DNA of 41,231 nt from Chloroflexota bacterium (GTDB lineage Bacteria; Chloroflexota; Anaerolineae; UBA4142; SHND01), in NCBI GenBank assembly GCA_029778615.1, contig JAKOPZ010000158.1, positions 1 through 41,231 of the forward strand, read 5' to 3'. The position numbers and the translations under genes are program-made. The notes beneath the pieces were generated by a model that had not been told where the DNA came from, did no database searches, and worked only from the letters and a program-made list of their open reading frames with translations. This document shows, one piece after another, positions 9,041 to 17,268 of the stretch (positions are counted from its first letter, which is position 1; each line of letters starts with the position of its first letter).

Positions 9041-10216
9041 CTACTGCTTGCCCATTTCAAAGGTGCGCTTGTAAATGCCTTCGTATGCTTTTTGCGTCAA
9101 GTCGCGCGGGTTGCCAATCGTCTGCGGGTCTTGGAACGCGATTTTTGCCAGCATTGGAATTTCGCTTTCGTCGAATCCCAATTCTTGCAGCGTCGGAATG
9201 TTCAAATCATCCGTGAGCTCGTACACCGCCTCGACCGCGAGTTCCGCCGCGTCGTACACATTCAAACCGCGCGTATCTTTGCCCAATGCTTGGGCGATGC
9301 GCGCGAATTTTTGCGGCTCACCCATATAGTTGTATTCCATCACGGGACCGAGAACGCGCGCGGTGAGCGCGCCGTGCGGGACATCATGCACGCCGCCTGC
9401 CGATTGGCTCATTGCGTGCGCGGCGCCCGCGCTTTCCGTACCATACGACAACGCGCCGAGCATCGCCGCCATACTCATTTTGTAACGCGCCTCGACGTTG
9501 TGTCCCTGTGCGTACGCGACGCGCAAATACTGCGCGACATATTCCATCGCAAGCAGCGCGGTGGAATCGGGGAACGGCTGCGCGTACGCGCAGGTGTAAC
9601 ATTCAATCGCGTGTGCGAGCGCGTCCATGCCTGTTCCGGCGGTGACGTGTGCGGGCAAGTCGAGCGTGAGTTCAGGGTCAATCAAGGCGACCCACGCGCC
9701 AATTTCTGCCGTGCCGCCAACGTTGAATTTGATTTTGCGGTCTTTGTCGGTGATGACCGCCCAAAGTGTTACTTCGCTTCCCGTGCCGGCGGTGGTCGGA
9801 ACACAAATCGTCGGCGGAATTCTTTTTTGAATCGGCTGCGGGTCTGCCCATTCGTATTTCAAAATGGAGCCGCCATTCTCGACGACGACGCCAACCGATT
9901 TTGCCGTGTCCATCGAGCTGCCGCCGCCAAAGCCAATGACGCCATCACATTTTTCCGATTTGTACAGCGCGGCGGCTTGATCCACCAATGCAACGGGCGG
10001 ATTCGGCGCCACGCGGTCAAACACGACAAAATCCATATCGGCTTCGCGCAGCGGGTCGGTTGCGCGCGGGAGCAGTCCCGCTTGAACAATTCCGGGGTCG
10101 GTCACAATAAACGGGCGGCGCATTCCGAGCGAACGCGCTTCATCGGCAAGCGTTTGAATCGCGCCGATGCCGTGTTTCATTACAGTAGGGACTTGGAAAC
10201 TGCGAACGTGAGGCAT
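9041..10216 (-). CDS. Iron-containing alcohol dehydrogenase
   Basis: The 391-residue protein has the hallmarks of the type III Fe-dependent alcohol dehydrogenase family. These are an N-terminal Rossmann-like part with GFGGGSSMDTAKS (NAD(P)-binding), 'PTTAGTGSEVT', 'DPELT' and GTGMDALAHAIECY. The metal-binding histidine region is AHAMSQSAGGVHDVPHG. Length is normal for the family. It would interconvert an alcohol and an aldehyde or ketone with NAD(P)H in the cytosol; the substrate is not predictable. Its 3' end abuts and slightly overlaps the truncated ATPase/TPR frame, suggesting that a rearrangement placed it there. A tandem-unit hairpin lies immediately upstream. Confidence 0.9.
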   Translation of the reverse strand: MPHVRSFQVPTVMKHGIGAIQTLADEARSLGMRRPFIVTDPGIVQAGLLPRATDPLREADMDFVVFDRVAPNPPVALVDQAAALYKSEKCDGVIGFGGGSSMDTAKSVGVVVENGGSILKYEWADPQPIQKRIPPTICVPTTAGTGSEVTLWAVITDKDRKIKFNVGGTAEIGAWVALIDPELTLDLPAHVTAGTGMDALAHAIECYTCAYAQPFPDSTALLAMEYVAQYLRVAYAQGHNVEARYKMSMAAMLGALSYGTESAGAAHAMSQSAGGVHDVPHGALTARVLGPVMEYNYMGEPQKFARIAQALGKDTRGLNVYDAAELAVEAVYELTDDLNIPTLQELGFDESEIPMLAKIAFQDPQTIGNPRDLTQKAYEGIYKRTFEMGKQ

Positions 10217-10227
10217 GATGCTCCTTC

Positions 10228-10292
10228 AGGTATCAGGTATCAGGTAGCAAGCCACACGGAATTCCGATGACCTGCTACTTGCTACATACTAC
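10228..10292. repeat. Hairpin repeat of GGTATCAGGTAGCAAG units
   Basis: The left arm (10229-10251) contains GGTATCA twice, then GGTAGCAAG. The right arm (about 10276-10292) reads CTTGCTACATACTACC, which pairs with the last 16 bases of the left arm at 13 of 16 positions. It occupies the gap between the alcohol dehydrogenase gene and the nucleotidyltransferase gene, and its right arm reaches the latter's stop codon. Confidence 0.55.
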
Positions 10293-11041
10293 CCCCTTCT
10301 CACTTCCTCCGGCAATTCATACCATTTCATTTTTTCTCCGACGCGGTCGCGCATTTTCCATTTCATGCTTTTCGGCGAGGATTGCAGTGCCGCTTCCAAA
10401 CCGCCGAGCCGCGCGCGCAATCTATCATGTTCTTCTTGGTCCATCTCGACGGTCTGCACATACCGTTTCACTTTGGCGATGCTCAACATGCTCGTTTTCC
10501 ACAAACCCCAATCGTCGCTCGTCAACTGCATGATGCGGAGAACGTTGATGGTTTCGTCATCCTTTTCGCCGATGGGATGGTCGAGCAGCAGCGCGCACAC
10601 ATCGCGAATATCTTTTTCATTCATTTCAAAAATCTGCAATTTCGTAAGCATCAATTCCGCGAGCGGAATGGTCAAGGCATCGAGAGCAAGCCGTTCGGTG
10701 ATAGGGATTCTGTGGCACATCATGAACTGCGCGACGAAAATATCAATCTGCCGCGAATGTTCCTCGTCATAAAATAGCAAGCGCACATCGCCGTTGAACA
10801 AGTTGAAATTTTTGTTTGGCACATAGCCGAGTTCGCCAAACAGTTTTTCAATTTTCGATGCTTGTTTGTTCGGCGTCGCAAAATCAATATCGGGATACGG
10901 ACGCGCGAGCGAGCGATGTTTCGCCGCCGCTTCGCTGTGCAAACGCACCGCAAGTCCGCCAAGCAGTCTCAAAGTAATGCCCTGCTGCTGTGCCGTTTGC
11001 ACCACGCGCAGGGCTTCGTCCTGAATGTTGGCTAAAGGCAT
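10289..11041 (-). CDS. Nucleotidyltransferase-fold protein
   Basis: This 250-residue protein has the signs of a minimal nucleotidyltransferase fold of the AbiEii-like/MNT type. They are 'ITLRLLGGLAVRLHS' near residue 22, a 'YPDIDFATP' strand with the paired acidic residues at about 48-52, and a third acidic strand RQIDIFV near residue 97. The helical C-terminal half (IFEMNEKDIRDVCALL, KWKMRDRVGEKMKW) matches substrate-binding regions of relatives. I use the ATG at 11041 (MPLANIQDEAL), because the longer frame starts inside the hairpin repeat just upstream. The target (a nucleotide, antibiotic, RNA or protein) is unknown and no partner antitoxin gene is adjacent. Confidence 0.65.
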   Translation of the reverse strand: MPLANIQDEALRVVQTAQQQGITLRLLGGLAVRLHSEAAAKHRSLARPYPDIDFATPNKQASKIEKLFGELGYVPNKNFNLFNGDVRLLFYDEEHSRQIDIFVAQFMMCHRIPITERLALDALTIPLAELMLTKLQIFEMNEKDIRDVCALLLDHPIGEKDDETINVLRIMQLTSDDWGLWKTSMLSIAKVKRYVQTVEMDQEEHDRLRARLGGLEAALQSSPKSMKWKMRDRVGEKMKWYELPEEVRRG

Positions 11042-11044
11042 GAT

Positions 11045-11101
11045 GAGGTGACAACGTGACAAGGTGACAGGGTGACATGAAATTCACCTTGTCACCCTGT
11101 C
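11045..11101. repeat. Hairpin repeat of GGTGACAAG units
   Basis: The left arm holds four near-tandem units of the form (A/G)GGTGACA or CGTGACA. The right arm (11083-11101) reads TTCACCTTGTCACCCTGTC, complementary to the left arm. It lies between the APC permease gene and the nucleotidyltransferase gene, with no T-run on either side. Confidence 0.65.
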
Positions 11102-11110
11102 TCTTCTCAA

Positions 11111-12796
11111 TCACTCTACCGGAATCTCTTTGTACACATTGTCCAAATCAATTCCCTGATTGCGCCGATAGATGCGCGCGGCAAAATAAATGATGATGGC
11201 AAGTCCGTACATGATTGCCATGAAAATCAACGAATTGATATTCTGCACGCCGTCGGGGTTGATGCTGTAGCCGATGCCGTACAACGCGTTGGGGTCGAGA
11301 ATCCATTCGTACAACAGGAAAATCAAAAACGCGGCAAAGATAACGCCCGCGATGGAAATCATCGGAATGCCCGCGATTTTGTATTTCGCAATCGGCGACG
11401 CTTCGTACAATTCTTTTTTCGTATACGGCAAAACGATTGCCGCAATTGTCGTCCCCAAAAACGTAACGGCGATGACCAAGGTGGACATGAGCGTGAACGT
11501 GGAAAAGTCGAACCAATTGTATACGTACAGCGCGGAAACAATCAACCCCGGAATCACCATCGCGAGCAGCGCGTAAATCGGCGTGCGCGTGCGCGGGTCC
11601 ACCTCTGCCATCTTTTCCGGCAGCAAGCGGTCAAACGCGGCGGCAAAGATGACGCGCGTCGAAGAAAGAAACACTGTTGCTGCCCAACCAAAGAACCACA
11701 TGCTCATCGCGAGCAAGACGATGAATTGCAAAATCGGTTGGTCCACGAGAAACATGGCGAGCAGCGCGGGATAGGGCCAAAAATTCAACGGCGGCGGGGT
11801 TTCGGTATAGCCCCAACGATAATTCCAGTACGCGGCGTTCGCTTTGGCGAGCCACGCAAAGGTAATGGTCTTGTCCACGAGGAGAAAAAAGACGACTGCC
11901 AACAGCGTCGTTGCGAGTAGCGCGGAACCCATGCCGTACAGATTGCGTTTGAAATCATCCGCGCCCTTGACTTCGCCATAGAGCGTCGCGCCCCAATTGG
12001 GCCAGAGATTGAAAAAGACGAGATACGGCATCGCTAAAAAGATGGGAGCAAGATTGATAACATTGCTCCACAACGTTGCGACCGCGCCCGCCTCTTCACC
12101 TGCGGCGGCCGTTGCCGCATACACATCGCCCGCCTGCGAACCGAAACGCACCGCTTGCGCGTTCAGTCCCGCTTGAAATGCTTCGTTGTTGCCAAAGAGC
12201 AAAACGATGCAGACGACCAAGAGTCCCGCGTTCCCAATCCAAAAGCAAAATTTCTGGAGTTGGGAATAGGTACGCATTCCGAGACCAATGACGATGGCGG
12301 CGAAAATGACCGTGATGACGCAAACGAGCATAAAGCCGTTTGGGTCCCACGCGAAAAAGTTGACGAGCCCGCTTTGCCCGAAAACGCCGACAAGAGGGAC
12401 AAAGAAAATGTGGCGCAGCATGTCGGCGTACAACGGTGTCCACAACCAGAGGATGAACCACCAGCCGGTGACGGCGAGAACGAAACCGACAAAGCCGCCG
12501 AGAATGCGCGACTGCCACACATAATCACCGCCTGCGCGCGGCATGACCGCAATCAAACTTGCGTATACCACGCACTCGAAAAAAATCAGAATCGCGCTGA
12601 TGACGAGCGTGGGAATCAATCCCCCATCGAGATAATACATCTGGCTGATGATGTAAAAGCCAAGCGTGACGAGGTTGATGGAAAAGAACGCATAGATAAA
12701 CGCGTCGAAAACAGACCACGAGCGGACAAGCCCCGTTGCTTTACGGAGAAACAGATTGTCGCCGCCCATACTTTTTTGTACGCCTTGCATTGCCAT
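11111..12796 (-). CDS. APC-superfamily amino acid/amine permease
   Basis: The 561-residue protein is hydrophobic throughout, with about 12-14 predicted membrane segments. It shows the APC-type pattern: an opening 'VRSWSVFDAFIYAFFSINLVTLGFYI' segment, 'PRAGGDYVWQSRILGGFVGF' (the conserved G-G-D/E-Y after the first helices) and later 'FLSSTRVIFAAAFDRLLPEKMAEV', a motif common in this family. GGAGG lies about 8 nt before the ATG. It likely takes up an amino acid or related amine with protons or sodium. Placement near the methyltransferase, on the same strand, makes a methylated amine possible as substrate; this is an inference from context only. Confidence 0.85.
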   Translation of the reverse strand: MAMQGVQKSMGGDNLFLRKATGLVRSWSVFDAFIYAFFSINLVTLGFYIISQMYYLDGGLIPTLVISAILIFFECVVYASLIAVMPRAGGDYVWQSRILGGFVGFVLAVTGWWFILWLWTPLYADMLRHIFFVPLVGVFGQSGLVNFFAWDPNGFMLVCVITVIFAAIVIGLGMRTYSQLQKFCFWIGNAGLLVVCIVLLFGNNEAFQAGLNAQAVRFGSQAGDVYAATAAAGEEAGAVATLWSNVINLAPIFLAMPYLVFFNLWPNWGATLYGEVKGADDFKRNLYGMGSALLATTLLAVVFFLLVDKTITFAWLAKANAAYWNYRWGYTETPPPLNFWPYPALLAMFLVDQPILQFIVLLAMSMWFFGWAATVFLSSTRVIFAAAFDRLLPEKMAEVDPRTRTPIYALLAMVIPGLIVSALYVYNWFDFSTFTLMSTLVIAVTFLGTTIAAIVLPYTKKELYEASPIAKYKIAGIPMISIAGVIFAAFLIFLLYEWILDPNALYGIGYSINPDGVQNINSLIFMAIMYGLAIIIYFAARIYRRNQGIDLDNVYKEIPVE

Positions 12797-12807
12797 CTCT
12801 CTCCTCC

Positions 12808-12868
12808 TTGAGATTAAAGATTGGAGACCGGAGATTGGAGCATAGTCTCCGGTTTCTGTTCTCTATCC
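12808..12868. repeat. Hairpin repeat of GAGATTGGAGACCGGAGATT units
   Basis: The left arm (12810-12840) is made of GAGATTAAAGATTGGAGACCGGAGATTGG-like units. The core pairs as ACCGGAGA with TCTCCGGT around an 11-nt loop, and the right arm extends to the stop codon of the metallophosphoesterase gene. It belongs to the same unit family as 2637-2705 and 38596-38660. Confidence 0.6.
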
Positions 12869-13807
12869 TGTCGTGAGCTGATAACTCTTGATTCCCTTTT
12901 GGGGGTCAAGTTCCACAATCGCACCTTGCAAGACTCCTTGTTCGTACAAACTCCCGGCATTGATGGCTAACGTTTTGCCCAAACGCGCCGTGCCTTTGCC
13001 TTCGTGAATGTGTCCGTGCAGCGACAGCAGCGGTTGATATTTCAAAATCGCGTCGCGCACTGCTTTACTGCCGACGGGAACGAGCGAACGCCCGGCGTCA
13101 ATCACATTCAAATTCTCGTCCAGCATCGCCGCTTCGTCGAGATTCGAACCATACGGCGGACAATGAAAATTGAAAATCATTTTTTGCATGTTCGCCTGTG
13201 ATGGAATCATCGCGTCAATGCGTTTCCCCAAATCTTCCTCTGATGCTTCGCGATGCGTTTTCCACGGTGTTACGTTGCTCCAACCCGTGCTCACCATTTG
13301 AAAGCCATCGCCCAATTCAACGCACATGCCTTCGGCGAGCGTGACGCGCTTGGCTTGCTTTACCACTTTATCAACGGAAAAATCATCGTCGTTGCCCGGC
13401 GCGACAAAGCATTTGATGTGCGTGTCCGCCAGTTTCGCATCGGCGAGTTCCATCCACTGCGCGACGACGCGCAGCATCTCGGCATTGAAAAATTCGTCCA
13501 CCTTTTTCGGGTCGGCGCGAAATTCTTGCATCCTGTCGGCGCTGGCGCGGAACGGATAATAGCCGCGCGAGCCGACGCGTTTTTCAAACTCGCGCACCTC
13601 GTCTTCGTTGCTCAACAAAAATTCCTGTTGCAAGAGGACGCCTTTCCAAGAACCGTCGGGCTGCTGCTGAATGGGGACGAGCGCTTTGCCCGTCATGTCG
13701 CCGCCGAGAATGAGGACATCTGCCTTGTAGAATTTTCCTGCGTTGAGGAATTTTTTCCAGCAAATTTCAGAACCGTGAACATCCGTTGCAAAAAAGAGAC
13801 GCGGCAT
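12863..13807 (-). CDS. Calcineurin-like metallophosphoesterase
   Basis: The 314-residue protein has the full set of metallophosphoesterase motifs in order: ATDVHG (D-x-H), LGGDMTG (GD), a 'PGNDDD' (GN[D/H]) near residue 135, 'FNFHCPPYG' (H) and 'LSLHGHIHEG' (GHxH). Two divalent metals would be bound at the active site, and the enzyme probably hydrolyses a phosphomonoester or phosphodiester in the cytosol. No signal peptide is present. The substrate cannot be read from sequence. It is separated from the upstream region by nearly 800 bases without genes. Confidence 0.88.
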   Translation of the reverse strand: MPRLFFATDVHGSEICWKKFLNAGKFYKADVLILGGDMTGKALVPIQQQPDGSWKGVLLQQEFLLSNEDEVREFEKRVGSRGYYPFRASADRMQEFRADPKKVDEFFNAEMLRVVAQWMELADAKLADTHIKCFVAPGNDDDFSVDKVVKQAKRVTLAEGMCVELGDGFQMVSTGWSNVTPWKTHREASEEDLGKRIDAMIPSQANMQKMIFNFHCPPYGSNLDEAAMLDENLNVIDAGRSLVPVGSKAVRDAILKYQPLLSLHGHIHEGKGTARLGKTLAINAGSLYEQGVLQGAIVELDPQKGIKSYQLTTG

Positions 13808-14187
13808 TGCGAATTCCTTTCGGACGGCATCAAGATTATTCGATGATATTCTCTTTGATTCATCACGTCAATAGGGTATCGCAAGGCAGCTGCCAAATCT
13901 ATCTGCTTGGCAATGGACTTGCAAGTGTCAGTCTGCGGGTGAATCGCACTTTGCCGGAAAGATTGTTTGCCGCAACCCATACATAAAACATCCCTGCGGA
14001 CGTTTCGCCGTTGCAGTCTGCAAAGCAAACTTGATGTTGTTGTCGTTAGCAACTTGAGTTGTGCCGTCACACATCACGACAGAAAGGTTAAAGGCGCAGA
14101 GCTGCATCGCAATTTACAGGATTATTTTTGCATCCTGTTCATCCTGTTCATTCTGTCAAAACGCTCTTTTGGGTAGGCAAAGCGCGT
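13808..14187. other. Non-coding stretch with a short CCTGTTCAT tandem repeat
   Basis: No convincing gene was found. A small hairpin-plus-tandem element lies at 14116-14157: ACAGGAT can pair with ATCCTGT, followed by two and a half copies of CCTGTTCAT. Short frames here overlap the upstream metallophosphoesterase or lack any recognisable motif. Confidence 0.4.
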
Positions 14188-14317
14188 AACCTGCGTTATT
14201 CCGTCTCACCATAAATGCTGAACATCGGCAATAGAATTTTGCGGAAAACGAGTCCATCTCGCATGAATCGCGCTATGAAACTGTAAGCAACTTTGGTGAG
14301 ATGGAATAGTAACGGTT
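14188..14317. repeat. 130-bp element with about 24-nt imperfect terminal inverted repeats
   Basis: The left end (14188-14210) carries AACC, GTTA, TTCC and TCTCACC in order. The right end (14295-14317) is the reverse complement of the same blocks with small insertions (GGTGAGA, GGAA, TAAC, GGTT). The interior of about 85 bases codes for nothing. The form suggests a small non-autonomous palindromic element. No target-site duplication could be recognised with confidence. Confidence 0.5.
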
Positions 14318-14435
14318 GTGAACCAAAAAATGACCGGCGTGAGAACGCGGCGAATGCGCTTTTGACCCTCCCTTGACCTCACATGGACTCGTACACGCTA
14401 TCTTGAATTGCTTGAATAGAGTTAGGACTTGCGCT

Positions 14436-14552
14436 TGTCATTTCGAACCCCTCAATCCTTCGGGGTAAACTCTGTGAGAAATCTCGGTATTGGCGTGTGA
14501 GATTTCTCGCAAAGCATGTCCCGAAGCATTGAGGGAACGGCTCGAAATGACA
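14436..14552. mobile_element. 117-bp palindromic MITE-like element
   Basis: The ends are perfect inverted repeats TGTCATTTCGA and TCGAAATGACA. Inside, CCTCAATCCTTCGGG pairs with CCCGAAGCATTGAGG (one extra base), and in the centre GAGAAATCTC pairs with GAGATTTCTC, so almost the whole element can fold on itself. The trinucleotide GCT flanks both ends and may be a target duplication. The TGTCATTTCGA...GAGAAATCTC combination resembles repeats scattered in many bacterial genomes. It lies 43 bp upstream of the hydrogenase operon and could affect its expression. Confidence 0.65.
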
Positions 14553-14595
14553 GCTAAACGATATTCCTAAGAGTATTGGAAATGGTAAGGATGAA

Positions 14596-15156
14596 ATGTT
14601 CAGTGGACTGATTGCCATCGCGATTATTATGTGTGCGGTGCAGGCGATTCGCGCCGCGCGTTTGTTGTCCTCTGCCGTCTGGCTGGCGGGTGCGAGCGCG
14701 TTGACCGCCCTCTGGTTATACATTTTGGGAGCACAGCAGCCTGCTGTAATTGAACTCTCGGTGGGCGCGGGTCTGGTGACGGTGTTGTTTATTTTTGCCA
14801 TCAGTATTTCGGGCGAAGAAGCATTTACCGCGTACCCGCGCGTGCCAAGAAAATTGGCGCTCCTTTTGGTTGTTGGCGCGGTCGCGCTGTTGGCAGTTGA
14901 CTTGGCAGTCGCGTCGGGGATGCCGCGCGCGGTGGACGAACGCGCGGTATCCACTCTGAGCGACACGTTTTGGAATGCGCGCGCGCTGGATATGTTGGTG
15001 CAGATGGTCTTGATTTTTGCCGGGGTGCTTGGCGTGTTGAACTTGATTGGGCATGAAGAAATCAAAGAGGTCGAAACGCCGGGTGAAATCCAAATAGCGC
15101 AAACGCATTTACCACAAGTCGTCGAGCCGGAAAATGAGGAGTTGCTCCGCGTATGA
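14596..15156 (+). CDS. Hydrogenase membrane subunit, NuoJ/MbhD-E-like
   Basis: First gene of the hydrogenase operon. The 186-residue protein has about five membrane helices. The segment AVIELSVGAGLVTVLFIF matches the DUF4040/MbhD/MrpA-tail signature. The later stretch RALDMLVQMVLIFAGVLGVL matches the NuoJ/MrpB-like helix after a cytoplasmic loop. It is thus like a fusion of the small MbhD and MbhE subunits, or a NuoJ equivalent. It should form part of the proton or sodium pathway that links the hydrogenase arm to the antiporter subunits. AAGGA stands 5 nt before the ATG. The stop overlaps the next start by 4 nt (ATGA), implying coupled translation. Confidence 0.75.
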   Translation: MFSGLIAIAIIMCAVQAIRAARLLSSAVWLAGASALTALWLYILGAQQPAVIELSVGAGLVTVLFIFAISISGEEAFTAYPRVPRKLALLLVVGAVALLAVDLAVASGMPRAVDERAVSTLSDTFWNARALDMLVQMVLIFAGVLGVLNLIGHEEIKEVETPGEIQIAQTHLPQVVEPENEELLRV

Positions 15157-15464
15157 ACCTATCTCCGTTGGACACGGCGATTTTTCTCGTGCTTGGTTTG
15201 TTTGGCGTAGGTTTCTATGCCCTGCTCATTGTGCGCCATCTCATCAAGCTGGTGATTGCGCTGCAAATCCTCGTCAAAGCGGCGGTGGTCGCTTTGGCGG
15301 CAGCAGGTGCGGCGAGCGGCAAACTCGAATTGGGCGCGAGTCTCGCGCTTTCGGTCATTGTGGTAGATACCGTCGTCGCGGTGGTCGCGTTGGCGCTCGC
15401 GCTTCAAGTGCGAAAACATTTCGGCACATTGGATGTGAGCGAGTTGGGGACGTTGAGAGGATGA
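15153..15464 (+). CDS. Hydrogenase membrane subunit, NuoK/MrpC-like
   Basis: This 103-residue, three-helix protein resembles NuoK and MrpC: 'DTAIFLVLGLFGVGFYALLI', then 'RHLIKLVIALQILVKAAVVAL', then 'SLALSVIVVDTVVAVVALALAL'. In NuoK the second and third helices carry buried glutamates. Here the corresponding positions appear to carry Lys/Gln and Asp (VVDTVV), as in Mrp-type relatives, although family assignment of single residues is tentative. It is translationally coupled to the upstream gene. Confidence 0.75.
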   Translation: MNLSPLDTAIFLVLGLFGVGFYALLIVRHLIKLVIALQILVKAAVVALAAAGAASGKLELGASLALSVIVVDTVVAVVALALALQVRKHFGTLDVSELGTLRG

Positions 15465-15479
15465 AAACGGGAATCAAAA

Positions 15480-17267
15480 ATGTTGGCAGGTGAACTTACA
15501 GTCCTGACGATTGCGCTTCCATGGTTTGGCGCGTTGTGCATTTGGCTTGGCGGAAATAAAGCGCCGCGCTTGACCGAACGCGCGGCAGTTGCGTTTTCTG
15601 TTTTTGCCGCGCTCGCGTCCGGCGCGCTCATCCCGTTTGCGACGAATCAAGTGGTACTGCGAATTCCCGTCGGCGGCGTGTTTGGCGAATTTACGTTCGT
15701 CCCGGATGGCTTGGGCATTTTGCTCGCGTGCATTGCCACCGGCATCGGAAGTCTCGCGGTGATTTTTTCGCTGGACTCTATGCGCGGGGAAAAAGAGCTG
15801 GCGCGCTATTACGCGCTCGTGCTGTTGTTCATCGGCGCGATGGCGGGTTTGGTTCTCACCGGCAGTTTGCTGCTGCTCTTTTTCTTTTGGGAACTGGTCG
15901 CGTTTTGTTCGTACGCGCTCATTTCATTTCACAATGACGACCCGAAAGCGGTGGCGGGCGGTATCAAAGCATTGGTCATTACGCAAATCGGCGGCGTCGG
16001 TCTCGCCGTCGGTGTGTTGCTGACGTACGCGCAACTCGGCAGTTACGAATTTGACGCGCTGTTACGCCACAGCGCGCAAATGCCGCGCGAAATTCTTGGC
16101 ATCATCGCGTTCGGTTTCCTCCTCGCGGCGTTGGCGAAATCGGCGCAAGTGCCCTTTCACACATGGCTGCCCGATGCGATGGAAGCGCCGACACCGGTGA
16201 GCGCGTTGATTCACGCGGCGACGATGGTGAATGCGGGGATTTATTTGCTCGCACGTTTTTATCCCGCGTTCGTGAACGTGCCCGCGTGGACGACGACGGT
16301 GATGGCTATCGGAATGCTCTCGGCATTGCTCGCCGCGTTGATGGCGCTCACGGCGAATGATTTGAAACGCGTGTTGGCGTACTCGACCATCAGCCAACTG
16401 GGTTACATGGTGTTTGCGGTAGGCGTCGGCGCGACGTTGGCGAGTCAATTTCATTTGTTGAGTCACGCGGTGTTCAAGGCATTGCTGTTTCTCGCGGCGG
16501 GCGCGGTCATTCATCTCACGGGCACGCGCGCGTTGGCGCAGCTGGGCGGATTGAGCGAACGAATGCCGTTTGTGCGTAATGCGTTCGTGTTGGGCGCGCT
16601 CGCGCTCGCGGGCGTTCCGCTTTTGAACGGGTTCTGGAGCAAAGAATTAATTCTCGAAGCGGGCGCGCAAAATGCAGGAATGGCTGCATTTATTTTGCTG
16701 CTGTTCGGCGTGAGCATCACCGCGTTGTATGCAACACGCGTCACGTGGCTCGTGTTTTGGGCGCCGCCGCGTGAGACCAACAAAGTCGCGTCGTCGAACG
16801 GACACTCGCGTCCAAAAGAAATTGGCGATGCGCCGCGCGCGATGCGAATCGCGTTGGGCGTACTCGTCGGGGCGACGTTCACAAGTTGGTTATTGATTGG
16901 CGGAGTGAGCGAAATGTTTGCGCGGACCTTGACCTTGGCGAATGTACATGTCCTCACGCTTTTTGAAATGATGGCGGAAATTTTCTTGACCCCGCTCACA
17001 TGGATTGCGTTAGGCGCGGTGGGGTTTGGCGTTTGGCTCTGGACTGCGCGCGAACGTTTTGCCAATGTGCGCGCGTCTTGGCAGTTTGTGACGCGCGCGG
17101 CGGAAAACTCGTTCGGCTTTGAATGGCTCAACGCGCAGGTGGTGCGCGCGACGATGGGCGCGGCGGCGCGCCTGCGCGTGACGCAAACGGGACAACTGAA
17201 TTGGAATATGGTCGGCATTGTTGGCGGATTCGTTTTGGTGTTGGCAGTGCTGATGATGCGTTGGTGA
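15480..17267 (+). CDS. Hydrogenase antiporter-like subunit, NuoL/MrpA-like
   Basis: This 595-residue protein is the larger of two antiporter-like subunits. It has about 14-16 membrane helices with the family signatures FFFWELVAFCSYALISF (the conserved Glu of helix 5), 'AKSAQVPFHTWLPDAMEAPTPVSALIHAATMV' (Lys of helix 7 and the diagnostic loop), 'LKRVLAYSTISQLGYM' and 'NGFWSKELIL' (Lys of helix 12). The C-terminus has extra helices as in NuoL, ending LVLAVLMMRW. In complex I and Mbh-type hydrogenases this subunit moves H+ or Na+ across the membrane. It lies 15 nt after the NuoK-like gene. Confidence 0.88.
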   Translation: MLAGELTVLTIALPWFGALCIWLGGNKAPRLTERAAVAFSVFAALASGALIPFATNQVVLRIPVGGVFGEFTFVPDGLGILLACIATGIGSLAVIFSLDSMRGEKELARYYALVLLFIGAMAGLVLTGSLLLLFFFWELVAFCSYALISFHNDDPKAVAGGIKALVITQIGGVGLAVGVLLTYAQLGSYEFDALLRHSAQMPREILGIIAFGFLLAALAKSAQVPFHTWLPDAMEAPTPVSALIHAATMVNAGIYLLARFYPAFVNVPAWTTTVMAIGMLSALLAALMALTANDLKRVLAYSTISQLGYMVFAVGVGATLASQFHLLSHAVFKALLFLAAGAVIHLTGTRALAQLGGLSERMPFVRNAFVLGALALAGVPLLNGFWSKELILEAGAQNAGMAAFILLLFGVSITALYATRVTWLVFWAPPRETNKVASSNGHSRPKEIGDAPRAMRIALGVLVGATFTSWLLIGGVSEMFARTLTLANVHVLTLFEMMAEIFLTPLTWIALGAVGFGVWLWTARERFANVRASWQFVTRAAENSFGFEWLNAQVVRATMGAAARLRVTQTGQLNWNMVGIVGGFVLVLAVLMMRW

Positions 17268-17268
17268 A

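Noticed and set aside
11045-11101. Short CRISPR array
   Set aside because: Units are contiguous, imperfect and inverted on the other arm; there are no spacers of constant length and no cas genes.
13693-14070. Minus-strand frame of 125 codons before the metallophosphoesterase
   Set aside because: It overlaps that gene in another frame, has no family resemblance and no ribosome binding site.
14379-15065. Minus-strand frame running through the palindromic element and the NuoJ-like gene
   Set aside because: It is antisense to a clear membrane protein gene, and part of it is the palindrome itself.
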